Below are positions 1-5,606 of a stretch of 10,535 bases of DNA, in pieces. The notes beneath the pieces are model-generated. The model was not told the origin of the DNA and did not search any database. It saw only the letters and a list, made by a program, of their open reading frames with translations. The translations under genes were made by a program, and so were the position numbers. This stretch comes from an uncultured Caryophanales bacterium (GTDB lineage: Bacteria > Bacillota_I > Bacilli_A > RF39 > UBA660), in assembly GCA_937897245.1 (NCBI GenBank), contig CALCBO010000294.1:1-10535 (forward strand), read 5' to 3'. The stretch's first letter is position 1. Every line of letters starts with the position of its first letter.

Positions 1-12
1 TATATATTTAAT

Positions 13-213
13 ATGATAATAATAAAAATTTTAATAAGCTTTATCTTTATGATTATAGGACTAACTTATATAATCATATACATAAATTTATTGGATTTTG
101 GTTATAATATTATTGATTATTTAGTATTTATCTTAACTCATATAGAAACTATACTATTCTTTATAGGATTGCTTTTATATATAAGAATAATAGGGAGGAA
201 AAAACATGACTGA
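13..213 (+). CDS. Small two-helix membrane protein, unknown function (possibly 5'-partial)
   Basis: The product has 66 residues and is almost entirely hydrophobic. It has two probable membrane helices, at about residues 3-25 and 36-60, joined by a short polar loop and followed by a basic tail (RIIGRKKHD), which would be expected on the cytoplasmic side. The frame is open to the left edge of the window and no Shine-Dalgarno site can be seen before the ATG at 13, so the true start may lie outside. The stop TGA overlaps the start of the next gene by 8 bases, which suggests translational coupling. I do not recognise a named family. It resembles the short conserved membrane proteins common in low-GC Firmicutes, but no function follows from the sequence. 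Confidence 0.6.
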   Translation: MIIIKILISFIFMIIGLTYIIIYINLLDFGYNIIDYLVFILTHIETILFFIGLLLYIRIIGRKKHD

Positions 214-619
214 AATATATGATATAGTATTAAACTTCTGTAATGCTAATGAACAAGTATATGATTTTTATGAATGGCATAAACAAGATAAACTTACCTA
301 TATTAATAAAATACCTATAGTAAAAATTAATTCATTTCAAATGAGTGATATTAATAATAATATAATTAAAATAAATAAATCACTATTATTAAGAATAAAG
401 AATAAAACTACTACTGATACTTTAATAATACCATATTGTTTATTAGTAACTGATTCAAATAAAGTATTGGCTTTATGTTTTAATAAAAATGGAATTTTAG
501 AAAAAAGAAGTACTTTATTATTAGATGAAGAAGAAATGGCAGCTATGGATGTGATGCGTAAAGCATTCAATGGTTTAAAGGCAGAAGAAGCAGTAGAAAA
601 CATTTTAAATATTACTTGA
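206..619 (+). CDS. DUF3603 (YjbA-like, UPF0736) protein, N-terminal part
   Basis: The 137-residue product resembles the first half of Bacillus YjbA. The start YDIVLNF is followed by a YDFYEWHKQD segment that matches FHEWRKED of YjbA, then KIPIVKI, then YCLLVTDSNKVLAL, which matches YCFVVTDGIGILAV. A KRSTLLLDEEE segment follows where YjbA has RKSRLIPRQEQ. The start is supported by GGGAGGA at 192-198, 7 bases upstream. YjbA is about 250 residues, whereas this frame ends at a TGA at 617 just where the central linker should be; the rest is encoded in another frame from 621. The function of the family is unknown. In Bacillus subtilis yjbA is a neighbour of trpS, and trpS also lies nearby here, which supports the assignment. 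The comparison is from memory, not from an alignment program. Confidence 0.72.
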   Translation: MTEIYDIVLNFCNANEQVYDFYEWHKQDKLTYINKIPIVKINSFQMSDINNNIIKINKSLLLRIKNKTTTDTLIIPYCLLVTDSNKVLALCFNKNGILEKRSTLLLDEEEMAAMDVMRKAFNGLKAEEAVENILNIT

Positions 620-620
620 T

Positions 621-890
621 TTGGAAATAATATCTCCCATCAAGAAAGAACTATTTTTAACAAGAAAAGAAAATAAGATAAAAAATATTCTTTTAAAGAC
701 TATTACTAAATTATATAAAGAAAAATCATATGATGAAATAGATTATTTTTATCAAGAGATATTTCAAATTAAAAAGACGCCAATAGAAGAGTATAATTCC
801 CTAAAAGAAGAAATAACCAAGAATTTTAATAATAACTTTTATAAATTATATGACATAATAAAACTAACTGTAAATAATAATAGTACTTAG
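621..890 (+). CDS. DUF3603 (YjbA-like) C-terminal part, frame-shifted from the upstream half
   Basis: This frame encodes 89 residues that resemble the C-terminal half of YjbA. FLTRKENKIKNILLKTI matches GLTRKERQIKQLMFMAL, and the following DEIDYFYQEIF matches the YjbA segment AEIGYWYTEW. It is in the +1 frame relative to the upstream half, and its open stretch begins at 609 just after a TAA at 606-608. The only candidate start is TTG at 621, one base after the upstream stop, and there is no Shine-Dalgarno sequence in front of it. Independent translation would therefore depend on coupling or on a frame change within 609-619. A real indel, a split gene or a sequencing error would all look like this. 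The stop TAG at 888-890 lies in the left arm of the terminator shared with the convergent gene. Confidence 0.6.
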   Translation: MEIISPIKKELFLTRKENKIKNILLKTITKLYKEKSYDEIDYFYQEIFQIKKTPIEEYNSLKEEITKNFNNNFYKLYDIIKLTVNNNST

Positions 891-913
891 AATGACTAAG
901 TACTAATTTTTTT
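881..913 (+). terminator. Intrinsic terminator, 10-bp perfect stem, shared by convergent genes
   Basis: A perfect inverted repeat pairs 881-890 (TAGTACTTAG) with 896-905 (CTAAGTACTA) around the 5-base loop AATGA. On the plus strand it is followed by A and seven T (907-913), so it should stop transcription of the DUF3603 genes. On the minus strand the tail is TTATTATTTA, a weaker U-tract. The stop codons of both converging genes lie inside the two arms. Confidence 0.8.
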
Positions 914-1477
914 CTGATACAATTTACCAGTACCAGCTTTATCAATAGAAATATTTTCAATAAACTCATCTTGAATATCTGGAACAAAAATACCATAGTA
1001 TTCTGCAAGACCTACAGTCATATTCATGTATCTTTCAATTGCTTTATCATATTCTTTATTATTAATATCAGTAACAGCAACTTTAATATTATCAATTATA
1101 TTTTCAGCAATCTCTAAACTATCTTCATCTTTCTTTAAAGCCTTACTTATTTTAGGTCCAACAATATCATATAAAACTAACATCTTAAGATATTTAGAAT
1201 CTTTTTTCATGAGATTATTTCTAAATTCTCTTAAAGTATTTAAATAATAATTATCATCATCCATTCCTAAAATATTACAAGTTGCGGTAGTAATGTAACA
1301 CCAACTACTTCCATAATCATCATCATCTTCGTCTTCATCATAATAAGAATCTCTCTCTGATTCACGCCAACTACACCACCTTACACCTTCGACATAATCG
1401 TATTTGAATGGGTAACTACAGAAATATTTTTCATCTTCAATCCATCTACCATATTTACAATCATAACAATCTTCCAT
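896..1477 (-). CDS. CFI-box-type cysteine-rich protein, unknown function
   Basis: The 193-residue product has three parts. Residues 1-40 hold four cysteines (C4-x2-C7-x12-C20-x14-C35), plausibly a metal site. Residues 47-54 are an acidic run of Asp and Glu. From residue 60 there is CYITTATC, followed by LNTLREFRNNLM and a helical remainder; this is the signature of the C-terminal module that annotators call the CFI-box, whose role is not known. An upstream in-frame GTG at 1495 was not chosen because the strong AAAGGAG site lies inside that extension, 8 bases before the ATG at 1477. The gene follows trpS in the same direction but is separated from it by a terminator and has its own promoter, so it is probably a single-gene unit. 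Its stop codon lies within the shared hairpin at 881-905. Confidence 0.78.
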   Translation of the reverse strand: MEDCYDCKYGRWIEDEKYFCSYPFKYDYVEGVRWCSWRESERDSYYDEDEDDDDYGSSWCYITTATCNILGMDDDNYYLNTLREFRNNLMKKDSKYLKMLVLYDIVGPKISKALKKDEDSLEIAENIIDNIKVAVTDINNKEYDKAIERYMNMTVGLAEYYGIFVPDIQDEFIENISIDKAGTGKLYQKKIST

Positions 1478-1485
1478 ATTAAAAA

Positions 1486-1492
1486 CTCCTTT
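1486..1492 (-). promoter_or_regulatory. Ribosome binding site AAAGGAG deciding the start at 1477
   Basis: AAAGGAG on the minus strand lies 8 bases before the ATG at 1477. It falls inside the longer frame that begins with GTG at 1495, which rules that start out. Confidence 0.85.
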
Positions 1493-1519
1493 CACTTATA
1501 AAATCTCTGCTTGGTAATA

Positions 1520-1547
1520 AGTATACTTAAAAAGAATAAATAATCAA
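1520..1547 (-). promoter_or_regulatory. Sigma-A-like promoter of the CFI-box gene
   Basis: On the minus strand a -35 box TTGATT (1542-1547) is separated by 16 bases from a -10 box TATACT (1520-1525). The predicted start of transcription is near 1513, giving a leader of roughly 36 bases before the ATG at 1477. Confidence 0.6.
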
Positions 1548-1606
1548 TATTTTCAAGTAAAATCAAGTATAGTTAAAATTCATGGTAGCATTCCTAAAAG
1601 TAATAT

Positions 1607-1631
1607 AAAAAAGAGATTCATCATCTCCTTT
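1607..1631 (-). terminator. Intrinsic terminator after trpS
   Basis: On the minus strand AAAGGAGAT (1631-1623) pairs with ATCTCTTTT (1617-1609), with one G-U pair and a GATGA loop, and the T run continues to 1607. The stem begins inside the TAA stop codon of trpS (1630-1632). Confidence 0.8.
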
Positions 1632-2637
1632 AATAATCTATCATCATAGCTTTTCTAACTTTACTAATAGTATCTCTTGCTTTTTCTTGAGCCTCATTAG
1701 TACCTTTTTCTAATATTTTTTCTACTTCCTGAGGATTATCTTCATAATACTTTCTTTTTTCTTGTATTGGTTTTAAGAACTCATTCATTGCTTTAATAAG
1801 TTCTTTTTTACATTGAACACATCCTCTTTCTCCCTTTTTACATTCACTACAAACTTTATCTATTTCTTCTTTTGAATTTACTAATTTATGATAATAATAA
1901 ACCATACAAATATCAGGGTTAGCTGGATCATCTTTCTTAATTTTATTAGTATCAGTTAAAGCTTTCATTACTTTTTTCTTAATAGTTTCAGGATCATCTA
2001 CTAAATAAATAGCATTTCCTAAACTTTTACCCATTTTATCATTACCATCTAATCCTTTAACTCTTGAAGTATTGCTAAGTAATTGTTGTGGTTCTATTAA
2101 AGTATCTCCATATATAGAATTAAATTTACGCACAATTTCACGACACTGTTCTAAAAGAGGTAATTGATCATCTCCAACTGGTACTACTTCCCCCATAAAA
2201 GCTGTAATATCAGCAGCTTGTGATACTGGATATCCTAAAAAGCCATAAGTAATTGATTCACCATTATTTCCAAATAAATCTTTTTTCTGAGATATCTCTG
2301 TCTTAACAGTAGGATTTCTCTGTAATCTAGAAACAGTTACCAAATTACTGTAAAAAACAGTGAGTTCAGCAATCTCTGGTATCTTAGATTGAATAAAAAT
2401 ATGCACTTTATTAGGATCAATTCCAATAGCTAATAAATCCTTAGTTATTTCATACACATTTTTTCTTACCTTTTCAGGATTATCAAAATTATCCGTTAAA
2501 GCTTGTACATCAGCTATTTCTAAATAAAAGTCGTAATCATTCTGAATATCACGCCAGGTTTTTCCAGCCCCAAAATAATGTCCTAAATGTAAGTTACCTG
2601 TTGGTCTTAAACCTGTTAATATTGTTTTTTTCATCAT
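1630..2637 (-). CDS. trpS: Tryptophan--tRNA ligase with iron-sulfur-type cysteine motif
   Basis: This class I aminoacyl-tRNA synthetase charges tRNA-Trp with tryptophan using ATP in the cytoplasm. Counting from MKKTILTG, the HIGH-type motif HLGH is at residues 16-19 within RPTGNLHLGHY, and the KMSKS-type loop DKMGKS is at 199-204. The length of about 334 residues is normal for bacterial TrpRS. Five cysteines lie after the KMSKS loop (243, 262, 265, 272, 275). Four of them form C-x21-C-x6-C-x2-C, close to the C-x22-C-x6-C-x2-C motif that binds a [4Fe-4S] cluster in Thermotoga maritima TrpRS. The longer frame from GTG at 2643 was rejected because it overlaps the AGGAG at 2643-2647. ATG 2637 (5 bases away) and ATG 2634 (8 bases away) are both possible. 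A hairpin terminator follows the gene. Confidence 0.97.
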   Translation of the reverse strand: MMKKTILTGLRPTGNLHLGHYFGAGKTWRDIQNDYDFYLEIADVQALTDNFDNPEKVRKNVYEITKDLLAIGIDPNKVHIFIQSKIPEIAELTVFYSNLVTVSRLQRNPTVKTEISQKKDLFGNNGESITYGFLGYPVSQAADITAFMGEVVPVGDDQLPLLEQCREIVRKFNSIYGDTLIEPQQLLSNTSRVKGLDGNDKMGKSLGNAIYLVDDPETIKKKVMKALTDTNKIKKDDPANPDICMVYYYHKLVNSKEEIDKVCSECKKGERGCVQCKKELIKAMNEFLKPIQEKRKYYEDNPQEVEKILEKGTNEAQEKARDTISKVRKAMMIDY

Positions 2638-2642
2638 AATCA

Positions 2643-2665
2643 CTCCTTCTAATAATATTGTATCA
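2643..2665 (-). promoter_or_regulatory. Extended -10 promoter and ribosome binding site of trpS
   Basis: On the minus strand TGATACAAT (2665-2657) is an extended -10 element with a poor -35 region. AGGAG follows at 2647-2643. The predicted leader is only about 15 bases, which leaves no room for the T-box leader that often controls trpS in Firmicutes. Confidence 0.5.
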
Positions 2666-2701
2666 AAAATCCATTAAAAATAAAATCAAAATATTATTTA
2701 C

Positions 2702-2720
2702 TATGCTATAATAAAGCATA
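2702..2720 (+). promoter_or_regulatory. Extended -10 promoter of the amidoligase gene, inside a palindrome
   Basis: TGC-TATAAT (2704-2712) is a consensus extended -10 box, but no good -35 box is seen at the right distance. The box lies in a perfect inverted repeat, TATGCT (2702-2707) and AGCATA (2715-2720), with a 7-base centre. GGAG at 2726-2729 is 7 bases before the ATG at 2737. The palindrome could be an operator, or chance in AT-rich DNA. Confidence 0.5.
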
Positions 2721-2736
2721 AAAAAGGAGAATCTAT

Positions 2737-3648
2737 ATGTATCGTAGTACAATTGGAATTAATAAGAATCAAAACTTTGGAGTAGAAATAGAATTTGGTA
2801 ATGCTAACATAATAACTGTCTATGATAAACTATTTCAAAAAATGATACCTGTAACATATCAACTTCATCATAAAATGACAAGACCAATATATGACACTTG
2901 GTATGTTGACACCGATTCTACTGTTTCTAAAATCGATAAGGGCAAAACAAGAGGCGGGGAGTTGTCTAGTAGAATACTAAGTGATAATGGAAGTACTTGG
3001 AAAGAAATAAAAAAAGTATGCTCAACATTACAAGAAACTAATGCCATACCAGATAATAATACTAGTACTCATATTACAGTAGATGTATCTTCATATTATC
3101 TTGAAAAAGACTTTATCGAAACACTATTCAAAATAATAGCAGTTTATGAAGTTGAAATGGATATCTTTTATATGGGAGATAAATATATGATAAGAGATAC
3201 TAAAAAAAAATTTGCAGCTGATTTAAATCTACGTCTTCTAGATATAATAGATTCTACAGATTTTAATAGAAATGATATTCTATACCAACTAGCAAGAAAA
3301 AAAAGCTTTACTGTCAGAGATGGAGTAAGTTTCCATAAGTTAAAGAAAAAAGGATTAATAGAATTTCGTTATCCAAATGGTACGATTAATGAAAAAACAA
3401 TTCAAAACTATATTAATTTTACTTTAAAACTCCTAATAGCCATTCAAAATAATAAATTTGATTTAGAAGAATTATCTTATCAAATATCAGAATTAAAAAA
3501 TAATTATCTAAATATATATAGAACTCAAGAATATATAGGAAATACCTCTAAATTTATGGATTTAGTAACAACCATATCATCAAATTCACTTGATGAAGAA
3601 GACTTCCTAAATCAATACCAAAAAGTTATCACAAATAAAAAGATATGA
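2737..3648 (+). CDS. Amidoligase-family protein (putative COOH-NH2 ligase)
   Basis: The 303-residue product carries the spaced motifs of the putative amidoligase family (Pfam Amidoligase_2), a glutamine synthetase-like fold predicted to join a carboxylate to an amine using ATP. Visible are FGVEIEF at residues 14-20, WYVDTDST at 55-62, GGELSS at 73-78, STHITVD at 110-116 and IEFRYPNGT at 208-216. The Glu residues in GVEIEF and GGEL and the Arg in EFR are the likely nucleotide, metal and substrate contacts. The rest is mostly helical. There is no signal peptide or membrane segment, so it should act in the cytoplasm. The gene has its own promoter and terminator, with divergent trpS on one side and a convergent rhomboid gene on the other, so the context does not show its substrate. 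The family has been proposed to make small peptides or modify proteins; which of these applies here is unknown. Confidence 0.85.
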   Translation: MYRSTIGINKNQNFGVEIEFGNANIITVYDKLFQKMIPVTYQLHHKMTRPIYDTWYVDTDSTVSKIDKGKTRGGELSSRILSDNGSTWKEIKKVCSTLQETNAIPDNNTSTHITVDVSSYYLEKDFIETLFKIIAVYEVEMDIFYMGDKYMIRDTKKKFAADLNLRLLDIIDSTDFNRNDILYQLARKKSFTVRDGVSFHKLKKKGLIEFRYPNGTINEKTIQNYINFTLKLLIAIQNNKFDLEELSYQISELKNNYLNIYRTQEYIGNTSKFMDLVTTISSNSLDEEDFLNQYQKVITNKKI

Positions 3649-3674
3649 TTTCATATATATAATTCATATCTTTT
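3638..3674. terminator. Bidirectional terminator, 11-bp perfect stem
   Basis: AAAAGATATGA (3638-3648) and TCATATCTTTT (3664-3674) pair perfectly around a 15-base AT-rich loop. There is a T-rich run on each strand after the stem (TTTTATTT on the plus strand, TTTTTATTTG on the minus strand). It serves both the amidoligase and rhomboid genes, and both stop codons fall in the arms. Confidence 0.75.
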
Positions 3675-4269
3675 ATTTAAATATAAGGATATTTGGATAG
3701 TAAAGAAGTAAAAAACCAAAAACCAATCCACATAAAGCTCCTAATAAATGACCATCATGATAGACTTTTTTATTACCTTCAACCATACTCTTTTTTACTT
3801 CACTTACTACATAGAACACTAAAATTAATAATACTGTAATTGGTATTTTACCTTCAGTAATATTTGAAAATGAACTTAATACTATTAACATATATACATT
3901 TCCACTAGCTCCTAGAATACAATAATCATTAAATATAATATTAAATAAAGCAATTACTAAAGAAGTAATTAGTAACATAATTAATAGATTAATACTACCA
4001 TATTTTTCTTCTATCATTGGCCCAACCAATAAAATATATAAAAAATTACTAATTAGATGATCAAAATCTTGATGACCAATACTATGAGTAAATAATCTAA
4101 TATAAGTAAAAGGATTTAAAGGAGAACTTCTATAACTTGAAAATAAAAGCTTATTTGTAGTTCCTTTTGATATTGTATTTAAAAACCAAGCAATTATAGA
4201 TAGTAATAAATAACTAATAATAACTGGTGAATTATAATCAAATTGAATATTATTAAAACTAAAACTCAT
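3673..4269 (-). CDS. Rhomboid-family intramembrane serine protease
   Basis: The 198-residue, six-helix-type membrane protein has the rhomboid hallmarks. GASGNVY at residues 120-126 contains the catalytic Ser122. The second catalytic residue is His174, in the last helix within HDGHLLGALCG. HLISN (His71 and Asn75) corresponds to the HxxxN that stabilises the oxyanion in GlpG, and FTYIRLFTHSIGHQDFDH before it is a typical L1-loop region. Rhomboids cut membrane-spanning substrates within or near the bilayer. The start at ATG 4269 is chosen because GGGAGG (4277-4282) lies 7 bases upstream; the frame could extend to TTG 4284 but would then include that site. The gene has its own promoter and converges on the amidoligase gene. 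Its substrate cannot be told from here. Confidence 0.92.
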   Translation of the reverse strand: MSFSFNNIQFDYNSPVIISYLLLSIIAWFLNTISKGTTNKLLFSSYRSSPLNPFTYIRLFTHSIGHQDFDHLISNFLYILLVGPMIEEKYGSINLLIMLLITSLVIALFNIIFNDYCILGASGNVYMLIVLSSFSNITEGKIPITVLLILVFYVVSEVKKSMVEGNKKVYHDGHLLGALCGLVFGFLLLYYPNILIFK

Positions 4270-4276
4270 AAAAAAG

Positions 4277-4321
4277 CCTCCCAATCTTCATAAGTATAGC
4301 ATTTATTAAATAAAATGTAAA
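4277..4321 (-). promoter_or_regulatory. Promoter and ribosome binding site of the rhomboid gene
   Basis: On the minus strand TTTACA (4316-4321), a 17-base spacer and TATACT (4293-4298) preceded by TGC form a good sigma-A-like promoter with an extended -10. GGGAGG at 4277-4282 fixes the ATG at 4269. Confidence 0.7.
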
Positions 4322-4400
4322 ATAATATGTAAATAAAGTAAAATTATGTCTAATATTATCTATAAACACTTTTTTTCTATTATTTATACATAAATTGTTA

Positions 4401-4426
4401 TATAATTAAATTAAGAAAGATGGAGG
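4401..4426 (+). promoter_or_regulatory. Probable promoter (-10) and ribosome binding site of the small helical protein operon
   Basis: TATAAT at 4401-4406 matches the -10 consensus, though no clear -35 box is seen 16-19 bases upstream. GGAGG at 4422-4426 is 8 bases before the ATG at 4435 and rules out the in-frame ATG at 4420, which overlaps it. Confidence 0.5.
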
Positions 4427-4434
4427 TGAAAGTA

Positions 4435-4716
4435 ATGAAAGATGGAGATTTAGAATTCTCAGTAAGTGAAACAATAGAAGCAATTGAAAAACTTAAAGAT
4501 ATTATGGTTGATAATAATCGTATTAAAGAAAATTTTATTAGTTATATCGATACTAAAATGGCACCTTATTGGACAACTGAAGAAGGTCTTGAAACAATTG
4601 AAGAACTAAGAAATTTTGTAAACAATGATTATCAAGATTTTATTAATTATCTAAATGATAGAACAAATGCATTAGAAAGTATTTTACCAAACTTAAATGC
4701 AATTGATCATGCATAA
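4435..4716 (+). CDS. WXG100-like small helical protein (putative type VII secretion substrate)
   Basis: The 93-residue product is predicted to be two long helices separated by a turn at APYWTTEEG (Trp46 to Gly51). Size, overall helicity and a central Trp-containing turn fit the WXG100/ESAT-6-like group, although the motif here is W-x4-G instead of the standard W-x-G. There is no signal peptide, as expected for type VII substrates. It is the first of a run of similarly sized helical proteins (next gene 26 bases on). No EssC/FtsK-type ATPase or other machinery gene is in the window, so the secretion route is inferred. It could alternatively be a cytoplasmic helical partner. Family assignment rests on shape and motif, not on a close match I can recall. 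Confidence 0.62.
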   Translation: MKDGDLEFSVSETIEAIEKLKDIMVDNNRIKENFISYIDTKMAPYWTTEEGLETIEELRNFVNNDYQDFINYLNDRTNALESILPNLNAIDHA

Positions 4717-4742
4717 TAAATTATAAAGGAGGGAATAAATAA

Positions 4743-5048
4743 ATGAATGATAGTAAAATAGTTTCAGTTGAAACGTTAAATGAAACAGTTGATTATCTTC
4801 AAACAGGATTTTTAAAACCACTACAAGATGCTGGAGATTTAATTCAAGATGTTTATATTGCATTAGGACAAAGAGCTTTAATTAATACTGATATTAATAG
4901 AATACTTGAAGAACAAAATAATAAATTTAATGCTCTTAAAGAAAGCTTAGATAGTATTTGTATTAAAGCTAAAAATGCTATTCAAACAAGCGGTGATATT
5001 ATTTCAAGTGAACAACAAAGAATTAATGATACACTTGGTAATATGTAA
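4743..5048 (+). CDS. Small helical protein, type VII-associated candidate without a WXG motif
   Basis: The 101-residue product is acidic, rich in Gln, Asn and Ile, and strongly helical, with a likely break near residues 42-50 (GQRALINTD). It contains no tryptophan and no membrane segment or signal peptide. AGGAGGG at 4727-4733 lies 9 bases before the ATG. Length, helical pattern and position between two Trp-turn helical proteins suggest it is a partner in the same assembly, as ESX-type substrates often work as heterodimers; that is inference. It is followed by a large hairpin at 5055-5097. I do not recognise a named family. Confidence 0.55.
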   Translation: MNDSKIVSVETLNETVDYLQTGFLKPLQDAGDLIQDVYIALGQRALINTDINRILEEQNNKFNALKESLDSICIKAKNAIQTSGDIISSEQQRINDTLGNM

Positions 5049-5054
5049 TATTAC

Positions 5055-5097
5055 TTAGCAAAAAAATAATATCTCTTTTGGTATTATTTTTTGCTAA
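5055..5097 (+). terminator. Large AT-rich hairpin between two small genes (terminator or attenuator)
   Basis: TTAGC, seven A and TAATA (5055-5071) pair with TATTA, six T and GCTAA (5082-5097), leaving one bulged A and a loop of about 10 bases (shorter if TC and GG also pair). The run of T on the right arm gives it a terminator look, but the next gene starts only 15 bases later in the same direction. It may act as a partial terminator or RNA-stabilising element that lowers expression of downstream genes. Confidence 0.5.
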
Positions 5098-5111
5098 TAG
5101 AAAGGATTTTT

Positions 5112-5411
5112 ATGACAAGGGAAGAATTAGACAAAAAAGTAGTAGAATTCAATAATAAATTGGGACAATTAGAATTTAGTGCAGATTCTTTTGATCTTGA
5201 AACACCTTTAAGTCAATTAGAGCAAAAATGGCAAACAGCTAACAGTGCAGAAGTACTTGGGAATATGAAAAAAAAGATTGGAAACATGGTTGGACATGTT
5301 AAAGATATGCAAGCTGCTATTAATGCGTTAAAAAGTGAAAAACTTTCTGTATTTTTTATTTCAGAAACTACTAGAACAGAAAACGCTCCTAACCCCAATG
5401 ATAAAGAATAG
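5112..5411 (+). CDS. Small helical protein with a mid-protein Trp turn (WXG100-like candidate)
   Basis: The 99-residue product has a helix at about residues 2-20, a less regular acidic stretch, then EQKWQTANS with Trp40 at the expected mid position, and a long helix from about residue 45 to 76. The tail is polar and proline-containing (TENAPNPNDKE). The order helix, Trp turn, helix resembles WXG100 proteins, though the Gly is replaced. The ATG at 5112 is preceded by GAAAGGA (5100-5106) at 5 bases; a longer frame from TTG 5091 starts inside the hairpin and was rejected. It follows the two other small helical genes and precedes the long linker protein, so it probably belongs to the same cassette. 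Secretion is inferred, not seen. Confidence 0.55.
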   Translation: MTREELDKKVVEFNNKLGQLEFSADSFDLETPLSQLEQKWQTANSAEVLGNMKKKIGNMVGHVKDMQAAINALKSEKLSVFFISETTRTENAPNPNDKE

Positions 5412-5606
5412 AAGCAAATACACCAGGATAGAAATAAAATTAACAATAGTAAAACAAAATGTATCAGTTTGATAAAGTAACAAATGACCTTCAAGAATAT
5501 ATTATTGAGCACAAATCTTTATCAGCTAACTAAATCATTAAAAAAGGAATAAAGATACATTATATATGAAAAATAAACTTTTATGATATATGAGGAGGTC
5601 GAATTA
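5412..5606 (+). other. Intergenic spacer with a 24-codon open frame
   Basis: These 195 bases hold no recognised gene. An ATG frame of 24 codons runs from 5459 to 5533 (MYQFDKVTNDLQEY...), but it has no Shine-Dalgarno site, so it is either a remnant or chance. No convincing promoter or hairpin was found. AGGAGG at 5593-5598 belongs to the next gene and lies 8 bases before its ATG at 5607. Confidence 0.5.

Noticed and set aside
337..603. 88-codon minus-strand frame
   Set aside because: It lies antisense inside the DUF3603 N-terminal gene, has no ribosome binding site, and is a hydrophobic translation typical of antisense AT-rich DNA.
617..619. TGA read as Trp (Mycoplasma-type code) to join the DUF3603 halves
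   Set aside because: Reading through gives an unrelated tail that ends after about 20 codons; the matching C-terminal half is in another frame. TGA also ends other intact genes and TGG is used for Trp throughout.
609..620. Programmed +1 frameshift like that of prfB
   Set aside because: There is no stimulatory Shine-Dalgarno just upstream, and the P-site codon would be ACT slipping to CTT, which re-pairs poorly; the prfB site is CTT TGA C. Recoding is possible but not supported.
1026..1247. 73-codon plus-strand frame
   Set aside because: Antisense to the CFI-box gene; low-complexity hydrophobic product and no ribosome binding site.
1320..1345. CAT/TCA-like triplet tract as a regulatory or phase-variable repeat
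   Set aside because: It is the antisense of codons for the acidic Asp/Glu run of the CFI-box protein; changes in multiples of three would not switch the gene.
5213..5512. 99-codon minus-strand frame
   Set aside because: It overlaps the third small helical gene antisense and has no supporting start signal. The gene on the plus strand has a good site and a family-like pattern.
5459..5533. 24-codon frame as a small gene
   Set aside because: No Shine-Dalgarno site precedes it and the product has no recognisable feature; it may be a remnant or chance.
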